Source of the DNA: Gottfriedia acidiceleris
Lineage (GTDB): Bacteria; Bacillota; Bacilli; Bacillales; Bacillaceae_G
NCBI RefSeq assembly: GCF_004138285.1
Contig: NZ_SCFN01000001.1
Span: 806,001 to 870,000, forward strand
Length of the DNA: 64,000 nucleotides
Direction of reading: 5' to 3'
Part shown: positions 1 to 7,922 of the stretch, in pieces
Layout of the letters: each line of letters starts with the position of its first letter
Numbering within the stretch: the stretch's first letter is position 1
The notes under the pieces: generated by a model
The model's database searches: none
Told to the model about the DNA's origin: nothing
What the model saw: the letters and a program-made list of their open reading frames with translations, nothing else
Position numbers and translations under genes: made by a program

Positions 1-232
1 TGAAGGGAAGACAGTTCGGCAAGTTCTCATTTCTCTTTCGAATATTGTAAGTGATGAAATCATGCAGTTAAATTTGTTTGATCAGAAAAAACCTCAAAAG
101 CGCAATTTAGGATATGTGATGGACGCAGTCCGAAAAAAATACGGATCATCTTCACTCCTCTGGGCTGTTTCTTATGCGGAAGGAGGCACAGCACTTGCCC
201 GAAGCAAGCTGGTAGGTGGACATAAAGGCTAA
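1..232 (+). CDS. Y-family DNA polymerase (UvrX/YqjW type), C-terminal end only
   Basis: The open frame enters from the left edge (codons start at base 2) and stops with TAA at 230-232, giving about 76 residues. The tail contains NLFDQKKPQKRNL, then GYVMDAVRKKYGSS and LARSKLVGGHKG, which is how the C-terminus of UvrX/YqjW-like DinB/UmuC polymerases reads. These enzymes do error-prone translesion synthesis. The YolD-like gene directly downstream is the usual partner of this polymerase. Everything upstream, including the catalytic palm, is outside the window, so activity cannot be judged. Confidence 0.8.
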   Translation, partial: EGKTVRQVLISLSNIVSDEIMQLNLFDQKKPQKRNLGYVMDAVRKKYGSSSLLWAVSYAEGGTALARSKLVGGHKG

Positions 233-312
233 AAAATTTCCTTTTGTCCTTTTTCCCCTGCAAGTGAAAGCCACTAGTTCTACCCCGATAAAAAGAGAAG
301 AAAAGGAGAAGA

Positions 313-651
313 ATGCCGATGATTCGTGACCGTGGCACGATTAAATGGACGTCAATGATGTTACCGGAACATGTAAAAATGCTTCGTGATTGGAAAGTAT
401 CACAAAATTATGAACAACAAAAAGATGTAGATGAACAACTATTAGAGGAAATGAACCGTCATCTTCAACAGGCAATTCACGAAGATGAAAGTGTACAAAT
501 TACTTATTATAAAGATCACTATCACCATAATGTAAAAGGAAAAATAGGAAAAATTAATTTACACCAAAATAGGCTATCTATTTATGAAGAACAAGCTGGA
601 TATATGGAGCTGTTATTAAGTGATATTGTGGACGTGAAAATTGGATCTTGA
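313..651 (+). CDS. YolD-like family protein (YqjX type)
   Basis: 112 residues. The N-terminus reads RDRGTIKWTSMMLPEHV, the hallmark of YolD-like proteins (PF08863), which accompany UvrX-type polymerases and are thought to act as UmuD-like partners. It follows the polymerase tail on the same strand after 80 bp, so the two are probably one SOS-linked unit. Ribosome binding site AAAGGAGAAG precedes ATG 313; an in-frame ATG at 319 would give the more usual MIRDRG start and cannot be excluded. No catalytic motif is visible; the biochemical role is inferred from family and neighbour. Confidence 0.85.
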   Translation: MPMIRDRGTIKWTSMMLPEHVKMLRDWKVSQNYEQQKDVDEQLLEEMNRHLQQAIHEDESVQITYYKDHYHHNVKGKIGKINLHQNRLSIYEEQAGYMELLLSDIVDVKIGS

Positions 652-728
652 AAATCAAAAAAATAATTAACCATTAACGAAAACTCCCCCCTTATTTTGT
701 ACATATACATCGAAAGGGGGAGTTGAAA

Positions 729-953
729 ATGGCACAAATTGCTACTCAACAACTAACATTGTATGTAAATTTACATGCAGGAAAAGATGCACAAGGAAAA
801 ATCATTATCAAGAGGAAGGCATATAAAAATGTCCGAGTTGATGTTGATTTAGTGAAGCTAAGTGAAATTGGTAATGCATTAGCATCATTGCAAGATCTAC
901 CATTAGTAGAGCTAGAAGTATTAAGCAATGGACTACTTTTAAACAGTCTGTAA
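729..953 (+). CDS. DUF1659 family small protein
   Basis: 74 residues, starting MAQIATQQLTLYVNLHAG. The pattern of a short beta-rich protein with KGKxxxKRKxYKNV in the middle matches DUF1659. Function is unknown. The start ATG 729 is chosen over TTG 723 because AAAGGGGGAG at 713-722 sits about 7 bases before 729 but abuts 723. It is followed after 17 bases by a DUF2922 gene; the two families very often occur as a pair, so they are likely co-transcribed. Confidence 0.8.
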   Translation: MAQIATQQLTLYVNLHAGKDAQGKIIIKRKAYKNVRVDVDLVKLSEIGNALASLQDLPLVELEVLSNGLLLNSL

Positions 954-970
954 AAAAGGAGGAAAGCGAT

Positions 971-1186
971 ATGATTCAAACATTAGAGCTTAAATTTTTA
1001 AATGAAAACGAAAAGGTTGTTACGCTAACAGTAGACAATCCAACAATTCCAGTTAATCCAACATTAATCAATCAAGTAATGGATAAAATTGTAGCAAACA
1101 ACGTATTCACTTCTACAAGTGGAATTGTCGTAGCCAAACAAGGCGCACGCCTGGTTGGTAAGGAGATTATTGAGATAGAGTTATAA
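971..1186 (+). CDS. DUF2922 family small protein
   Basis: 71 residues, starting MIQTLELKFLNENEKVVTLTV and ending GKEIIEIEL. Size and beta-strand pattern match DUF2922, the regular companion of DUF1659. Ribosome binding site AAAAGGAGGAAAG precedes the ATG. No enzymatic motif is present and no function is known for the pair. Transcription appears to end at the hairpin at 1227-1255. Confidence 0.8.
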   Translation: MIQTLELKFLNENEKVVTLTVDNPTIPVNPTLINQVMDKIVANNVFTSTSGIVVAKQGARLVGKEIIEIEL

Positions 1187-1226
1187 GCTTCTATTAAGGT
1201 TAGAAAATGAGTTTTGTAGGCAGTCT

Positions 1227-1255
1227 AAAGACCTTCTGAAATGCAGAAGGTCTTT
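1227..1255 (+). terminator. Rho-independent terminator after the DUF1659-DUF2922 pair
   Basis: Stem AAGACCTTCT / AGAAGGTCTT with a GAAATGC loop followed by TTTT. The same 27-base core recurs at 1820-1847. Confidence 0.8.
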
Positions 1256-1647
1256 TCAGATTGGTGAAATATAGCATTGTCAAATATTCAAAAAATACGA
1301 ACACTAAGTGAGCTTTGTTGATAAATTTGTGAACTTCGTTGAGATTTTTGTTGTTAAAATCTTCTGTTCATGGTTTGAATATTAATTCAGGTTATTGAAC
1401 TTATTATCTGTAGTTTCGCCGATTTTTATTGGAGATTTGATCTTTTACAATTTACCAAATTTTTTAGCTGTTTAAGCTTTTTATTTATACTTCCTTAAAA
1501 TACTCAACTTTAATTGGTGATATCATTTTTGATATATTGTTTATTTATTTATAAATGAGTCAATACAGAATAGAGGTAATAAGATAGTTTAGTTATATGT
1601 TAATTTTTATGTGTGTAAGTGATAATGTAAAACTTTTTTTGTTGAAG

Positions 1648-1771
1648 GTTGATTGGAGCGGATGTTGCTCGACTCCTATGGGAGATGCGGGAAGGCTGAG
1701 ACCCCGCAGGCGCGCCGAGGAGGCTCAGGTCTCGCCCCATGGAAAGCGAGCATCCTGCAGTGGAAATCAAC
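1648..1771. repeat. GC-rich intergenic inverted repeat of the kind dispersed in Bacillaceae genomes
   Basis: 124 bases, far richer in G+C than the surroundings. The ends are perfectly complementary (GTTGATT at 1648-1654 and AATCAAC at 1765-1771). Inside, GGATG/CATCC, GCTCG/CGAGC and CTATGGG/CCCATGG also pair, and GCGGG...CCCCGC forms an internal hairpin. The sequence resembles, from memory, a high-copy intergenic element beginning TTGATTGGAGCGGA and ending GCGGAAATCAAC found in many Bacillus-group genomes. It could be a non-autonomous mobile element or a structured RNA; it has no coding capacity. Confidence 0.7.
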
Positions 1772-1819
1772 AAGATATTACTTATTTAATTGACAAATGC
1801 TTTTTTCAGTAGCATGTGG

Positions 1820-1850
1820 AGACCTTCTGAAATGCAGAAGGTCTTTTTTT
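1820..1850 (+). terminator. Second copy of the terminator hairpin at 1227
   Basis: AGACCTTCTGAAATGCAGAA continues into GGTCTTTTTTT. The stem and loop are identical to 1229-1254. It lies between the GC-rich repeat and the Cof-type phosphatase gene, with no gene immediately upstream, so it may have moved or been duplicated together with the repeat. Confidence 0.75.
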
Positions 1851-1978
1851 GCGTTATAATAATAAGGAATGAAATCATAAAATAGAAAATAGTTAAATTG
1901 TAATAAGAATGCTTTAGTAGAATTGGTGAATAGTTAGCATTCAGATTATAAGAGAATAGTAGAAAAGGAGAGAACGAC

Positions 1979-2818
1979 ATGGCACTAATTGCAATTGATA
2001 TGGATGGTACACTGGTAAATGGTAAGAATGGAATACCAATGGAAAATATTGAAAGCATCCGGGCAGCACAAAAGGAAGGAATCCATGTTGTCATTTCTAC
2101 AGGTAGAATGTATGAAAGTGCGAAGGAAGTATTAGATGAAGCTGGTCTAACTTGTCCGATTGTCTGTTTAAATGGCTCTCAAATATATGACTATGAGGCG
2201 AAAATTTTGCACAACGATTCAATGGATAAAGAAATTTTTGCGAAAGCCTTAAGCATATGTGAAGTAGAAAATAAAACATTTATTATTAGTACTAGTGAAG
2301 GATCATTTACAAAGTGTCGAGATACACTATATGATGAATTTTTTACTGATAAGCAAACTGGCAAGACACAAAAATTGACAGCTACTTTAAGAAAGGTTCG
2401 AACTTACTCTTCTATTGAAGATTTTAATGATCTTGATGTATATAAAATATTATTTCTTTCTAAGAATGAAGAGGTTATTAGTCGCATTCGTCTAAAACTA
2501 ATGCAAGAAGAGGGACTACTAATTACTTCGTCAGGCTCAAATAACGTTGAAATTAATGCAGCAAATGTAAGTAAAGGAGCGGCATTATTAAAGCTTGCAA
2601 CAATCCTTGGAGTAGATTTAAATGAGAGCATGGCAATTGGAGATAGTTTTAATGATGTCTCTATGTTTAATCGAGTAGGTTTTCCAGTAGCTATGGGAAA
2701 TGCGAAAGAAGAGCTAAAAGGCTACTGTACATTTGTTACAAAAACAAATGAAGAAGCAGGGGTAGCCCATGCAATTTATCATTTTTTAGATCAAAAACAA
2801 AAATTAAAGCAAAGTTAA
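1979..2818 (+). CDS. HAD-superfamily Cof-type sugar/flavin phosphatase
   Basis: 279 residues. Motif I is DMDGTLV at residues 7-13 (nucleophile Asp and second Asp), motif II is the STGR stretch near residue 40, and motif IV is GDSFNDVSMF near 222. A large C2-type cap lies between, which is the architecture of the Cof/YkrA/YwpJ family of phosphatases acting on sugar phosphates or FMN. The substrate cannot be assigned. AAGGAGAG precedes ATG 1979. It appears monocistronic and ends at the terminator at 2845-2888. Confidence 0.85.
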   Translation: MALIAIDMDGTLVNGKNGIPMENIESIRAAQKEGIHVVISTGRMYESAKEVLDEAGLTCPIVCLNGSQIYDYEAKILHNDSMDKEIFAKALSICEVENKTFIISTSEGSFTKCRDTLYDEFFTDKQTGKTQKLTATLRKVRTYSSIEDFNDLDVYKILFLSKNEEVISRIRLKLMQEEGLLITSSGSNNVEINAANVSKGAALLKLATILGVDLNESMAIGDSFNDVSMFNRVGFPVAMGNAKEELKGYCTFVTKTNEEAGVAHAIYHFLDQKQKLKQS

Positions 2819-2844
2819 TTAAATTCAGTTTGTAGACTGGCAAA

Positions 2845-2888
2845 AGAGGGAGTTCAAAAGCAAGGTGCTTTTGAGACTCTCTTTTTTT
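2845..2888 (+). terminator. Terminator after the Cof-type phosphatase
   Basis: Long stem AGAGGGAGTTCAAAAGCA / TGCTTTTGAGACTCTCT with one or two mismatches, followed by a run of seven T. Confidence 0.8.
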
Positions 2889-3051
2889 ATGGAAAATGTT
2901 GCTGATTTTCTACCATTTGAAATAGTTCCTTTTTGCATTCTTTCCATACTTAGTAGACACTTCTTATTCCTTTGCCCAATTTTTAAAGACATAAAGATTG
3001 TATAGGCTAACATAATCTAAATATAAACTATAAAGGATGTGGAGTGTTAAG

Positions 3052-3228
3052 ATGGATACAGCATTAGGTATATTTCCAATCATTATTATGCTTTTTTACA
3101 TTGCAATTCCTATAGGTCTTATAGTAGTATTCTCCTACTTCTATAAATTATTTAAAATCCGAAACGAGGAATTAAAGAAGCAAAATGAACTATTAAATCG
3201 GATTGTAAATGTACTAGAGAGGTCATAG
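3052..3228 (+). CDS. Small single-pass membrane protein, function unknown
   Basis: 58 residues: a hydrophobic segment at about residues 7-31 (IFPIIIMLFYIAIPIGLIVV) followed by a charged, heptad-like tail (KLFKIRNEELKKQNELLNRI) that could form a short coiled coil in the cytoplasm. ATG 3052 is chosen because GGAG at 3041-3044 sits 7 bases before it; ATG 3037 upstream has no spaced ribosome binding site. A terminator follows at 3255. Not recognised as a named family; tail-anchored topology is inferred. Confidence 0.6.
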   Translation: MDTALGIFPIIIMLFYIAIPIGLIVVFSYFYKLFKIRNEELKKQNELLNRIVNVLERS

Positions 3229-3254
3229 ACTTTTGCAATACTATGATTTAAAAG

Positions 3255-3286
3255 AACTTAGTCAGTTGATGACTAAGTTTTTTTAA
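3255..3286 (+). terminator. Terminator after the small membrane protein
   Basis: AACTTAGTCA - GTTG - ATGACTAAGTT stem-loop followed by a T run. Confidence 0.75.
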
Positions 3287-3442
3287 ATCTATTAAAATTG
3301 AAAAAAAGTAAAAAACTAGTGGACATACTGTAACGAAATGAAAAAACTTTCATATTAATAAAATATATCAACAAATATAGACAAGCCTTTAATATGTTAC
3401 TCCTAAGAGGATTTATGTCTAATAATAAGAAAAGGTGATAGT

Positions 3443-3889
3443 ATGAGATATCCAAGACCGCCAAGACACCATTTTCCACCAATACCTCCTGGCGAAAGTT
3501 TTGCATTTGTTACTAATAGTGGTGGAACAGTTTCCGTTATAAGAGAAGGTACAATTGTAACTTTTCCATCATTTCAGTATTTAGGTGAAGGAATCACAAT
3601 TGATCGAGCAAATGAGCGATTAACAGTTGAGGCACCAGGTAATTACTTTATTACTTATACAGTGAATTTAAATGCACTGTTAGACGTATCTACAAGAATA
3701 TTAGTAAATGGTAGACCTATAAGTGCATCAGCAATCGTAAATGAAGTGAATAGATCCATTTACGGTAGTCAAATGATCTTACCATTAGATGCTGGAGATA
3801 CAATTTCACTTCAACTGTTTGACTTTGTTGGAGATGTTAAGCTGTTACAAGGCGCTGGAGCAACAATAAATATATTCAGAGTTCATTAG
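3443..3889 (+). CDS. BclA C-terminal-domain-like spore surface protein without collagen repeats
   Basis: 148 residues. The N-terminus MRYPRPPRHHFPPIPPG is proline-rich and recalls the PPIPP part of the exosporium leader motif of BclA-type glycoproteins. From about residue 18 the chain is a beta jelly roll: FAFVTNSGG, then APGNYFITYTVNLNA, RILVNGRPI and a closing INIFRVH, the pattern of BclA-C / C1q-like trimer domains. The GXY collagen stretch that normally separates the two parts is absent. AAAGGTGATAGT precedes the ATG. A CATACTGTA at 3324-3332 resembles a SigK -10 element but no good -35 is seen. Spore location is inferred. Confidence 0.6.
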   Translation: MRYPRPPRHHFPPIPPGESFAFVTNSGGTVSVIREGTIVTFPSFQYLGEGITIDRANERLTVEAPGNYFITYTVNLNALLDVSTRILVNGRPISASAIVNEVNRSIYGSQMILPLDAGDTISLQLFDFVGDVKLLQGAGATINIFRVH

Positions 3890-3939
3890 TACAAGATTTA
3901 ATCGTTACTCCTCAAAAGATTCCCTATTCCGTTACAAGA

Positions 3940-3972
3940 ATGCACTACTTTTTAAAAAGTAGTGCATTTTTT
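3940..3972 (+). terminator. Terminator after the BclA-like gene
   Basis: ATGCACTACTTTTT / AAAAAGTAGTGCAT hairpin followed by TTTT. Confidence 0.8.
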
Positions 3973-4066
3973 AATAGGTTAAAATCATAAAGTAATAAAG
4001 GTGAATCTAGTAATAACCACGAAAGTACATATCGTAAAGTATAAATTTAACAAGGGAGAATGATCT

Positions 4067-4561
4067 ATGAGTAAAAAAGAATTTTTATTAGATCAATTAG
4101 AAGTCTGTCGAAATGTTGAAAGTTGGATTCAACCTTTAAGTGTGGCATTGGAGAATTTAAGTTTAGAGGATATAAGTTGGAGACAAAATGATTTTACTCA
4201 TACGATCGGTGAAATCGTATACCATCTGTATTTTTATAATGAACGATGGTTGAGAAGATTTAAAGGAGAAATACCAATTGAAGTGATTGAAAGTAATGCT
4301 TCAACTTTTCGAGAGATGGAAAATTTAACGAGAGAAGATTGGCAGGAGCTTGTTGAACGGTTAGATGAGAATTTAGCGAATTGGCAACAAGCTATAAAAG
4401 AAGCAGATGAATCAAAGCTATATGAACCGATTCCAAATTTTCCAGTAGATGCAATCTGGTGGAGAGCGTTATCTAATCTATGTACCCATAATGCTTATCA
4501 TATCGGGCAAATCCTCTACATACGAAAAGCACAAGATTCATGGGTATCAAAAGAAGAGTAG
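4067..4561 (+). CDS. DinB/YfiT-like metal-binding four-helix protein
   Basis: 164 residues. Two histidine-bearing helices are visible, GEIVYHLYFYNERWLRRF near residue 48-65 and CTHNAYHIGQILYIRK near 139-154, which supply the three metal-binding histidines of DinB/YfiT-superfamily proteins. Members include thiol-dependent transferases (bacillithiol S-transferases) and proteins of unknown role. The exact reaction cannot be told from sequence. Ribosome binding site AAGGGAGAATGATCT precedes ATG 4067. It stands alone; the next gene begins 140 bp downstream. Confidence 0.75.
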   Translation: MSKKEFLLDQLEVCRNVESWIQPLSVALENLSLEDISWRQNDFTHTIGEIVYHLYFYNERWLRRFKGEIPIEVIESNASTFREMENLTREDWQELVERLDENLANWQQAIKEADESKLYEPIPNFPVDAIWWRALSNLCTHNAYHIGQILYIRKAQDSWVSKEE

Positions 4562-4701
4562 AGCTAATACAGGTAATAAACAGAAAAATCATTCAATAAT
4601 TTGTATTGCCGTACAAGAATTCATAGGCTATTTTGGAAAAAGTAGGAATAGACGGAAATGAATAGAAAAAAAGATAAATAAGAGAAAATGGGGAACAAAA
4701 G

Positions 4702-5631
4702 ATGATAACACAAAATGTTAGGGGTTACATTTTGAAAAAGTACAATATAAGCGAAGCGAATTTTTTAGGAAAGGGACAAGAAGCGGAAGTTTACTCTTAT
4801 GATCAAAAGAGAGTCTTAAAATTATATAAACCAACCGCATATTCAAAGCTAGAAATATTAAAGCAATTTTATGAATCAATGAATTCTAGTGATACAAATT
4901 TTGAATTACCAAAAATTCACGAGATTATAAAAGAGAAGGACGTTGTTTTAACAATTGAAAAACGAATTGAAGGCAGAAATATTCAAAAAGAATTATCGAA
5001 TTATGATGAGCAAGTATTAGATTCTTTCTTTGAAAACTATCTATCTACAATATTAAGTATTCAAAGGATTGAATTTGAAAAGCAATTTAAAGGCATCAAA
5101 TTATTAAGTGATTATGATGAAATTTTTTCAAAAGACTGGAACGATTTTTTAAAACAATCGTTACTAAGAAAAAATACAGAAGTAGATCGTTATTTAAAAA
5201 GAGATGTATCAGATTACGATGTGAAATTAAAACGATTAATGGATGCATTTTCAGTTGGATATGAAGGGGAATATGCATTAGTACATGGTGATTATTATCC
5301 ATCAAATCTATTAGTAAATGCAGATGGGCAAATTAATGGTGTAATTGACTTCGGATTAATGACGTTATATGGGGACCCGTTATTTGATGTGGCATTAAGT
5401 TGGATTTTATTTGATTTATATGATGAATTGGGTGAAATAAAGCTAGAAAAATATTTAAATAAAGTAGTTAATCGATTAGGCGAAGAGGTTAGAAGTACAA
5501 TACATTTGTACGTTCTTTTTTATAGTATCTATTCGGCAAATTTCTTTTCGGAAACTTGCAGTGATGGACACTACCAATGGAGTGTTCGTAATTTAAATAA
5601 CGAAAAGTTTTGGGCGGCACTTGAAAATTAA
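4702..5631 (+). CDS. Aminoglycoside phosphotransferase (APH)-fold kinase
   Basis: 309 residues. The catalytic loop reads HGDYYPSNLLVNADG near 195-209 and the metal-binding motif is VIDFGLMTLYGDPLFDVA near 214-231, both typical of APH/choline kinase-like enzymes (PF01636). The N-terminal lobe has FLGKGQEAEVYSY as nucleotide loop and RVLKLYKP with the expected lysine. Substrate unknown; most chromosomal Bacillaceae members of this group are uncharacterised and it should not be read as a proven resistance gene. It ends at a bidirectional terminator shared with the convergent sortase operon. Confidence 0.75.
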   Translation: MITQNVRGYILKKYNISEANFLGKGQEAEVYSYDQKRVLKLYKPTAYSKLEILKQFYESMNSSDTNFELPKIHEIIKEKDVVLTIEKRIEGRNIQKELSNYDEQVLDSFFENYLSTILSIQRIEFEKQFKGIKLLSDYDEIFSKDWNDFLKQSLLRKNTEVDRYLKRDVSDYDVKLKRLMDAFSVGYEGEYALVHGDYYPSNLLVNADGQINGVIDFGLMTLYGDPLFDVALSWILFDLYDELGEIKLEKYLNKVVNRLGEEVRSTIHLYVLFYSIYSANFFSETCSDGHYQWSVRNLNNEKFWAALEN

Positions 5632-5653
5632 TGAAAAATATGAAACTACTAAT

Positions 5654-5693
5654 AAAAAAAATGCTCACTACCTGAATAGTAAGCATTTTTTTG
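5654..5693. terminator. Bidirectional terminator between APH-fold kinase and sortase operon
   Basis: AAAAAAATGCTCACTA / TAGTAAGCATTTTTTT hairpin with A tract on one side and T tract on the other, between two convergent genes. Confidence 0.8.
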
Positions 5694-5694
5694 T

Positions 5695-6315
5695 TTATTT
5701 ATTTACTTCTGATTTGACTAAACCAGCTACAAGTATATAACGCTGTGGTGCATGTCCAATAAAATTAAACGGATAACAAGTGCTTACCGTTAAAGTTGGT
5801 CTTGGTTTTGGGATAATAACAGTGCGATCATCTTTATCAACGATACGAATCCTATGAACTTTGTATGTAAATGTACCAGCCGAAGTTTTAACAATTAACG
5901 GATCGCCCACTTTTACTTTGCCAAGCTCACGAAATACAGTATCTCGATGTCCAGCAAGAACACTATTATCTCTTTCACCTGGCATCACAGATTTAGCATA
6001 ATGACCTATTCCTTTTGCAAGCTCATCCTCATCCGTCCCGTGGAAGATTGGTAGAGTTGCTTGAATTCGAGGAATCGTTAATGAACCCATTTCATCGCCA
6101 AATTTAGGATAAGTCTTGTAAAGCGGTTCGTCTCTTTTAATTTGCTTCAATTTAGTTGCTGTTTCTGTTTTGATTTCTTTTTTGAAATCATCCTTTGACT
6201 GTTTGTACAGTACATAGGTTTTAATTAAAGAATAAGCATTTGTTGTAGCAAAAAATAATCCGACAAGAAAAAGGAGTGCTGCAAAAATAAGTAGAACTTT
6301 TCGTTTACGATTCAT
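5695..6315 (-). CDS. Class D sortase
   Basis: 206 residues. One N-terminal membrane anchor (about residues 7-26, VLLIFAALLFLVGLFFATT) leads to an extracellular transpeptidase domain. Catalytic residues are His123 in LAGHRDT, Cys180 in LTVSTCYPF and Arg192 in APQRYILV. Length and the TCYPF context fit class D sortases of Bacillus. It is encoded 3 bases downstream of, and in the same direction as, the LPTTA-bearing acidic protein at 6319-7371, so the pair is an enzyme with its dedicated substrate, joining that protein to the cell wall. Confidence 0.9.
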   Translation of the reverse strand: MNRKRKVLLIFAALLFLVGLFFATTNAYSLIKTYVLYKQSKDDFKKEIKTETATKLKQIKRDEPLYKTYPKFGDEMGSLTIPRIQATLPIFHGTDEDELAKGIGHYAKSVMPGERDNSVLAGHRDTVFRELGKVKVGDPLIVKTSAGTFTYKVHRIRIVDKDDRTVIIPKPRPTLTVSTCYPFNFIGHAPQRYILVAGLVKSEVNK

Positions 6316-6318
6316 AGC

Positions 6319-7371
6319 TTATCGTTTAACTAATACCTTTTTACGTAAAACAACAGCAGTTAACATCATTAACATACCAACCATTGTCCATTCAGTTGTA
6401 TGAGTTGCAGTAGTTGGAAGTTTACCGCCATTTTCCGTTCTTACTGTAACAGTTGGTTTTGGGTTTTTAATTGCTTTTTGAGTATCTTTAACGATATCTA
6501 CTATTTCGTCATCACCAATAAGTTCATCTGGTGAAAATACAGCGTCCAATAATAGATTACCAGCGTTATCATAAATCTCTAAATATACTTTTACATTTTC
6601 CATAGACTCCATAGAATCATCCATTGTAAGTAATTTAGCAAAAGTTAAAGGAGTTTTAACGCCATTTTGTTCAATGGCAACTTTAATATCAATTTTTAAA
6701 GTAGATTGAAGTTCTTTTACGATATTCATTAATTCTACTTTTAATTCAGCTGGTAATTCTTCTGGAGCAGCCTCAGTATCCATTGAGAAAAATTCAGGAT
6801 AATTTTCTTCTAAAGCAGATGCACGTTCTGCTAATGCTTCTAATTTTGCTTCAACAGCAGGATCATCATTAACAACTTTTTCTAAGTATGCAGATAGATT
6901 ATTAATCTCATCTTCAGTAATTCCAAACTCTGAAAGAGCAGAAGAAATATCTTCCATAGAAGGGAATTCATCTTCTACACTACCTGACTCATCTTCATCT
7001 AAATAAATTAAGTTTTCGATATCAGAAGTAAAATAATACGTATCTAGTAATGATGCATTTTCGTCCATATCATCATAGTAGACTGCTAGATCGATAATTT
7101 CATCTTCAGTGTAACCGTACTCATCTAGAAGATCGTCTAAAGTTTTTTGTGTAAGTCTTTCACCTAAAGTATCTTTTAACTCATCAACTGAATCGAAATC
7201 AGAGATCGACTCACCGTAGTAAGAATTTAAATAATCCTCTAATTGTTTTTGAGTTAGGTCGATACTAACTAAATAAGTTTTTAATTCATTTGCATCTGGC
7301 GCTGCATATGCAGTTACGCCTGGTACTACTAATGCTGCAGATAAAACGACTGAAGCTAATACCTTTTTCAT
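6319..7371 (-). CDS. Processed acidic surface protein with LPTTA sorting signal
   Basis: 350 residues. A signal peptide (MKKVLASVVLSAALVVPGVTAYA) is followed by a strongly acidic, helix-rich ectodomain with two related copies of a DLTQKQLEDYL...SVDELKDTL type module in the first 180 residues. The C-terminus has LPTTA at 318-322, a hydrophobic segment and the basic tail RKKVLVKR, a complete cell-wall sorting signal. This matches the family described as processed acidic surface protein with LPXTA (TIGR04383), regularly adjacent to a class D sortase as here. The biological role is not known. Confidence 0.88.
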   Translation of the reverse strand: MKKVLASVVLSAALVVPGVTAYAAPDANELKTYLVSIDLTQKQLEDYLNSYYGESISDFDSVDELKDTLGERLTQKTLDDLLDEYGYTEDEIIDLAVYYDDMDENASLLDTYYFTSDIENLIYLDEDESGSVEDEFPSMEDISSALSEFGITEDEINNLSAYLEKVVNDDPAVEAKLEALAERASALEENYPEFFSMDTEAAPEELPAELKVELMNIVKELQSTLKIDIKVAIEQNGVKTPLTFAKLLTMDDSMESMENVKVYLEIYDNAGNLLLDAVFSPDELIGDDEIVDIVKDTQKAIKNPKPTVTVRTENGGKLPTTATHTTEWTMVGMLMMLTAVVLRKKVLVKR

Positions 7372-7470
7372 ATTGTTTCCCCCTTAATAATGCATTCCCT
7401 GAATGTAAAATGTGATTAGATCAGTTTTATGAATGATTCAAATGTAATAAAGGTATGAGGGCATAAGAAA

Positions 7471-7505
7471 GCCGATTATTTAGAATTGCTCAATAATCGG
7501 CGTCA
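7471..7505 (-). terminator. Probable terminator of the CDGSH protein gene
   Basis: GCCGATTATT / AATAATCGGC hairpin, followed on the minus strand by a T-rich tract (TTTCTTATG). Confidence 0.55.
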
Positions 7506-7516
7506 GAAAAATAAAA

Positions 7517-7726
7517 TTATTCTGATTCTTTAGGTGCTCGAACGACAGATTCGAATTTTCCTTTATGAGTACCGTCACAATATGGTAATTTACTTGACAT
7601 GCCGCATCGACATAATGAGAAAGCTGCTTTTTGCGGATATGTATTACCTTCAGCATCAACTAACTCAACAGTACCAGTGACACGTAAAGGACCATTATCT
7701 AAAACCTTAATTTGAACATCAGACAT
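7517..7726 (-). CDS. CDGSH iron-sulfur domain protein
   Basis: 69 residues. The motif CRCGMSSKLPYCDGTHKG fits the C-X-C-X2-S-X3-P-X-C-D-G-T-H signature of CDGSH (mitoNEET-like) proteins, whose three Cys and one His hold a redox-active [2Fe-2S] cluster. ATG 7726 is chosen because GGAGGAAATTTAAT lies directly upstream; a longer open frame back to 7819 has no ribosome binding site and unrelated AT-rich sequence. Role in electron or cluster transfer is inferred from family. Confidence 0.85.
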   Translation of the reverse strand: MSDVQIKVLDNGPLRVTGTVELVDAEGNTYPQKAAFSLCRCGMSSKLPYCDGTHKGKFESVVRAPKESE

Positions 7727-7922
7727 ATTAAATTTCCTCCTACACATCTTAAAATTATTATATATTACATTCATGTTAAAATAAATGGGGGATTTTAATA
7801 AAATATTAATTTTTAACATGAAATTAATATGGATTTATTATAAAATGAAAAGGTTATTTTTTTATAACTAAAAAAATATTAAAGATAATCTAAGAAAAAT
7901 TTAAGTTAAGGAGTGACAATTC

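Larger units (their letters stand above)
1256..1978. other. Long AT-rich intergenic region with one GC-rich repeat
   Basis: No credible gene is seen in these 723 bases. The first 390 bases are very AT-rich and featureless to the eye. A GC-rich inverted repeat occupies 1648-1771 and a second copy of the preceding terminator occupies 1820-1850. A reading frame of 71 codons (1597-1812) runs through the repeat but lacks a ribosome binding site and has arginine-rich out-of-character composition. Confidence 0.7.

Noticed and set aside
1597-1812. 71-codon open frame across the GC-rich repeat
   Set aside because: No ribosome binding site, composition follows the inverted repeat, and the frame covers both arms of the hairpin.
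3300-3442. SigK promoter before the BclA-like gene
   Set aside because: CATACTGTA fits the -10 consensus but no AC-type -35 element lies at the right distance; kept only as a remark.
4449-4661. Second open frame overlapping the end of the DinB-like gene
   Set aside because: It is out of frame with a well-supported gene and has no ribosome binding site or recognisable product.
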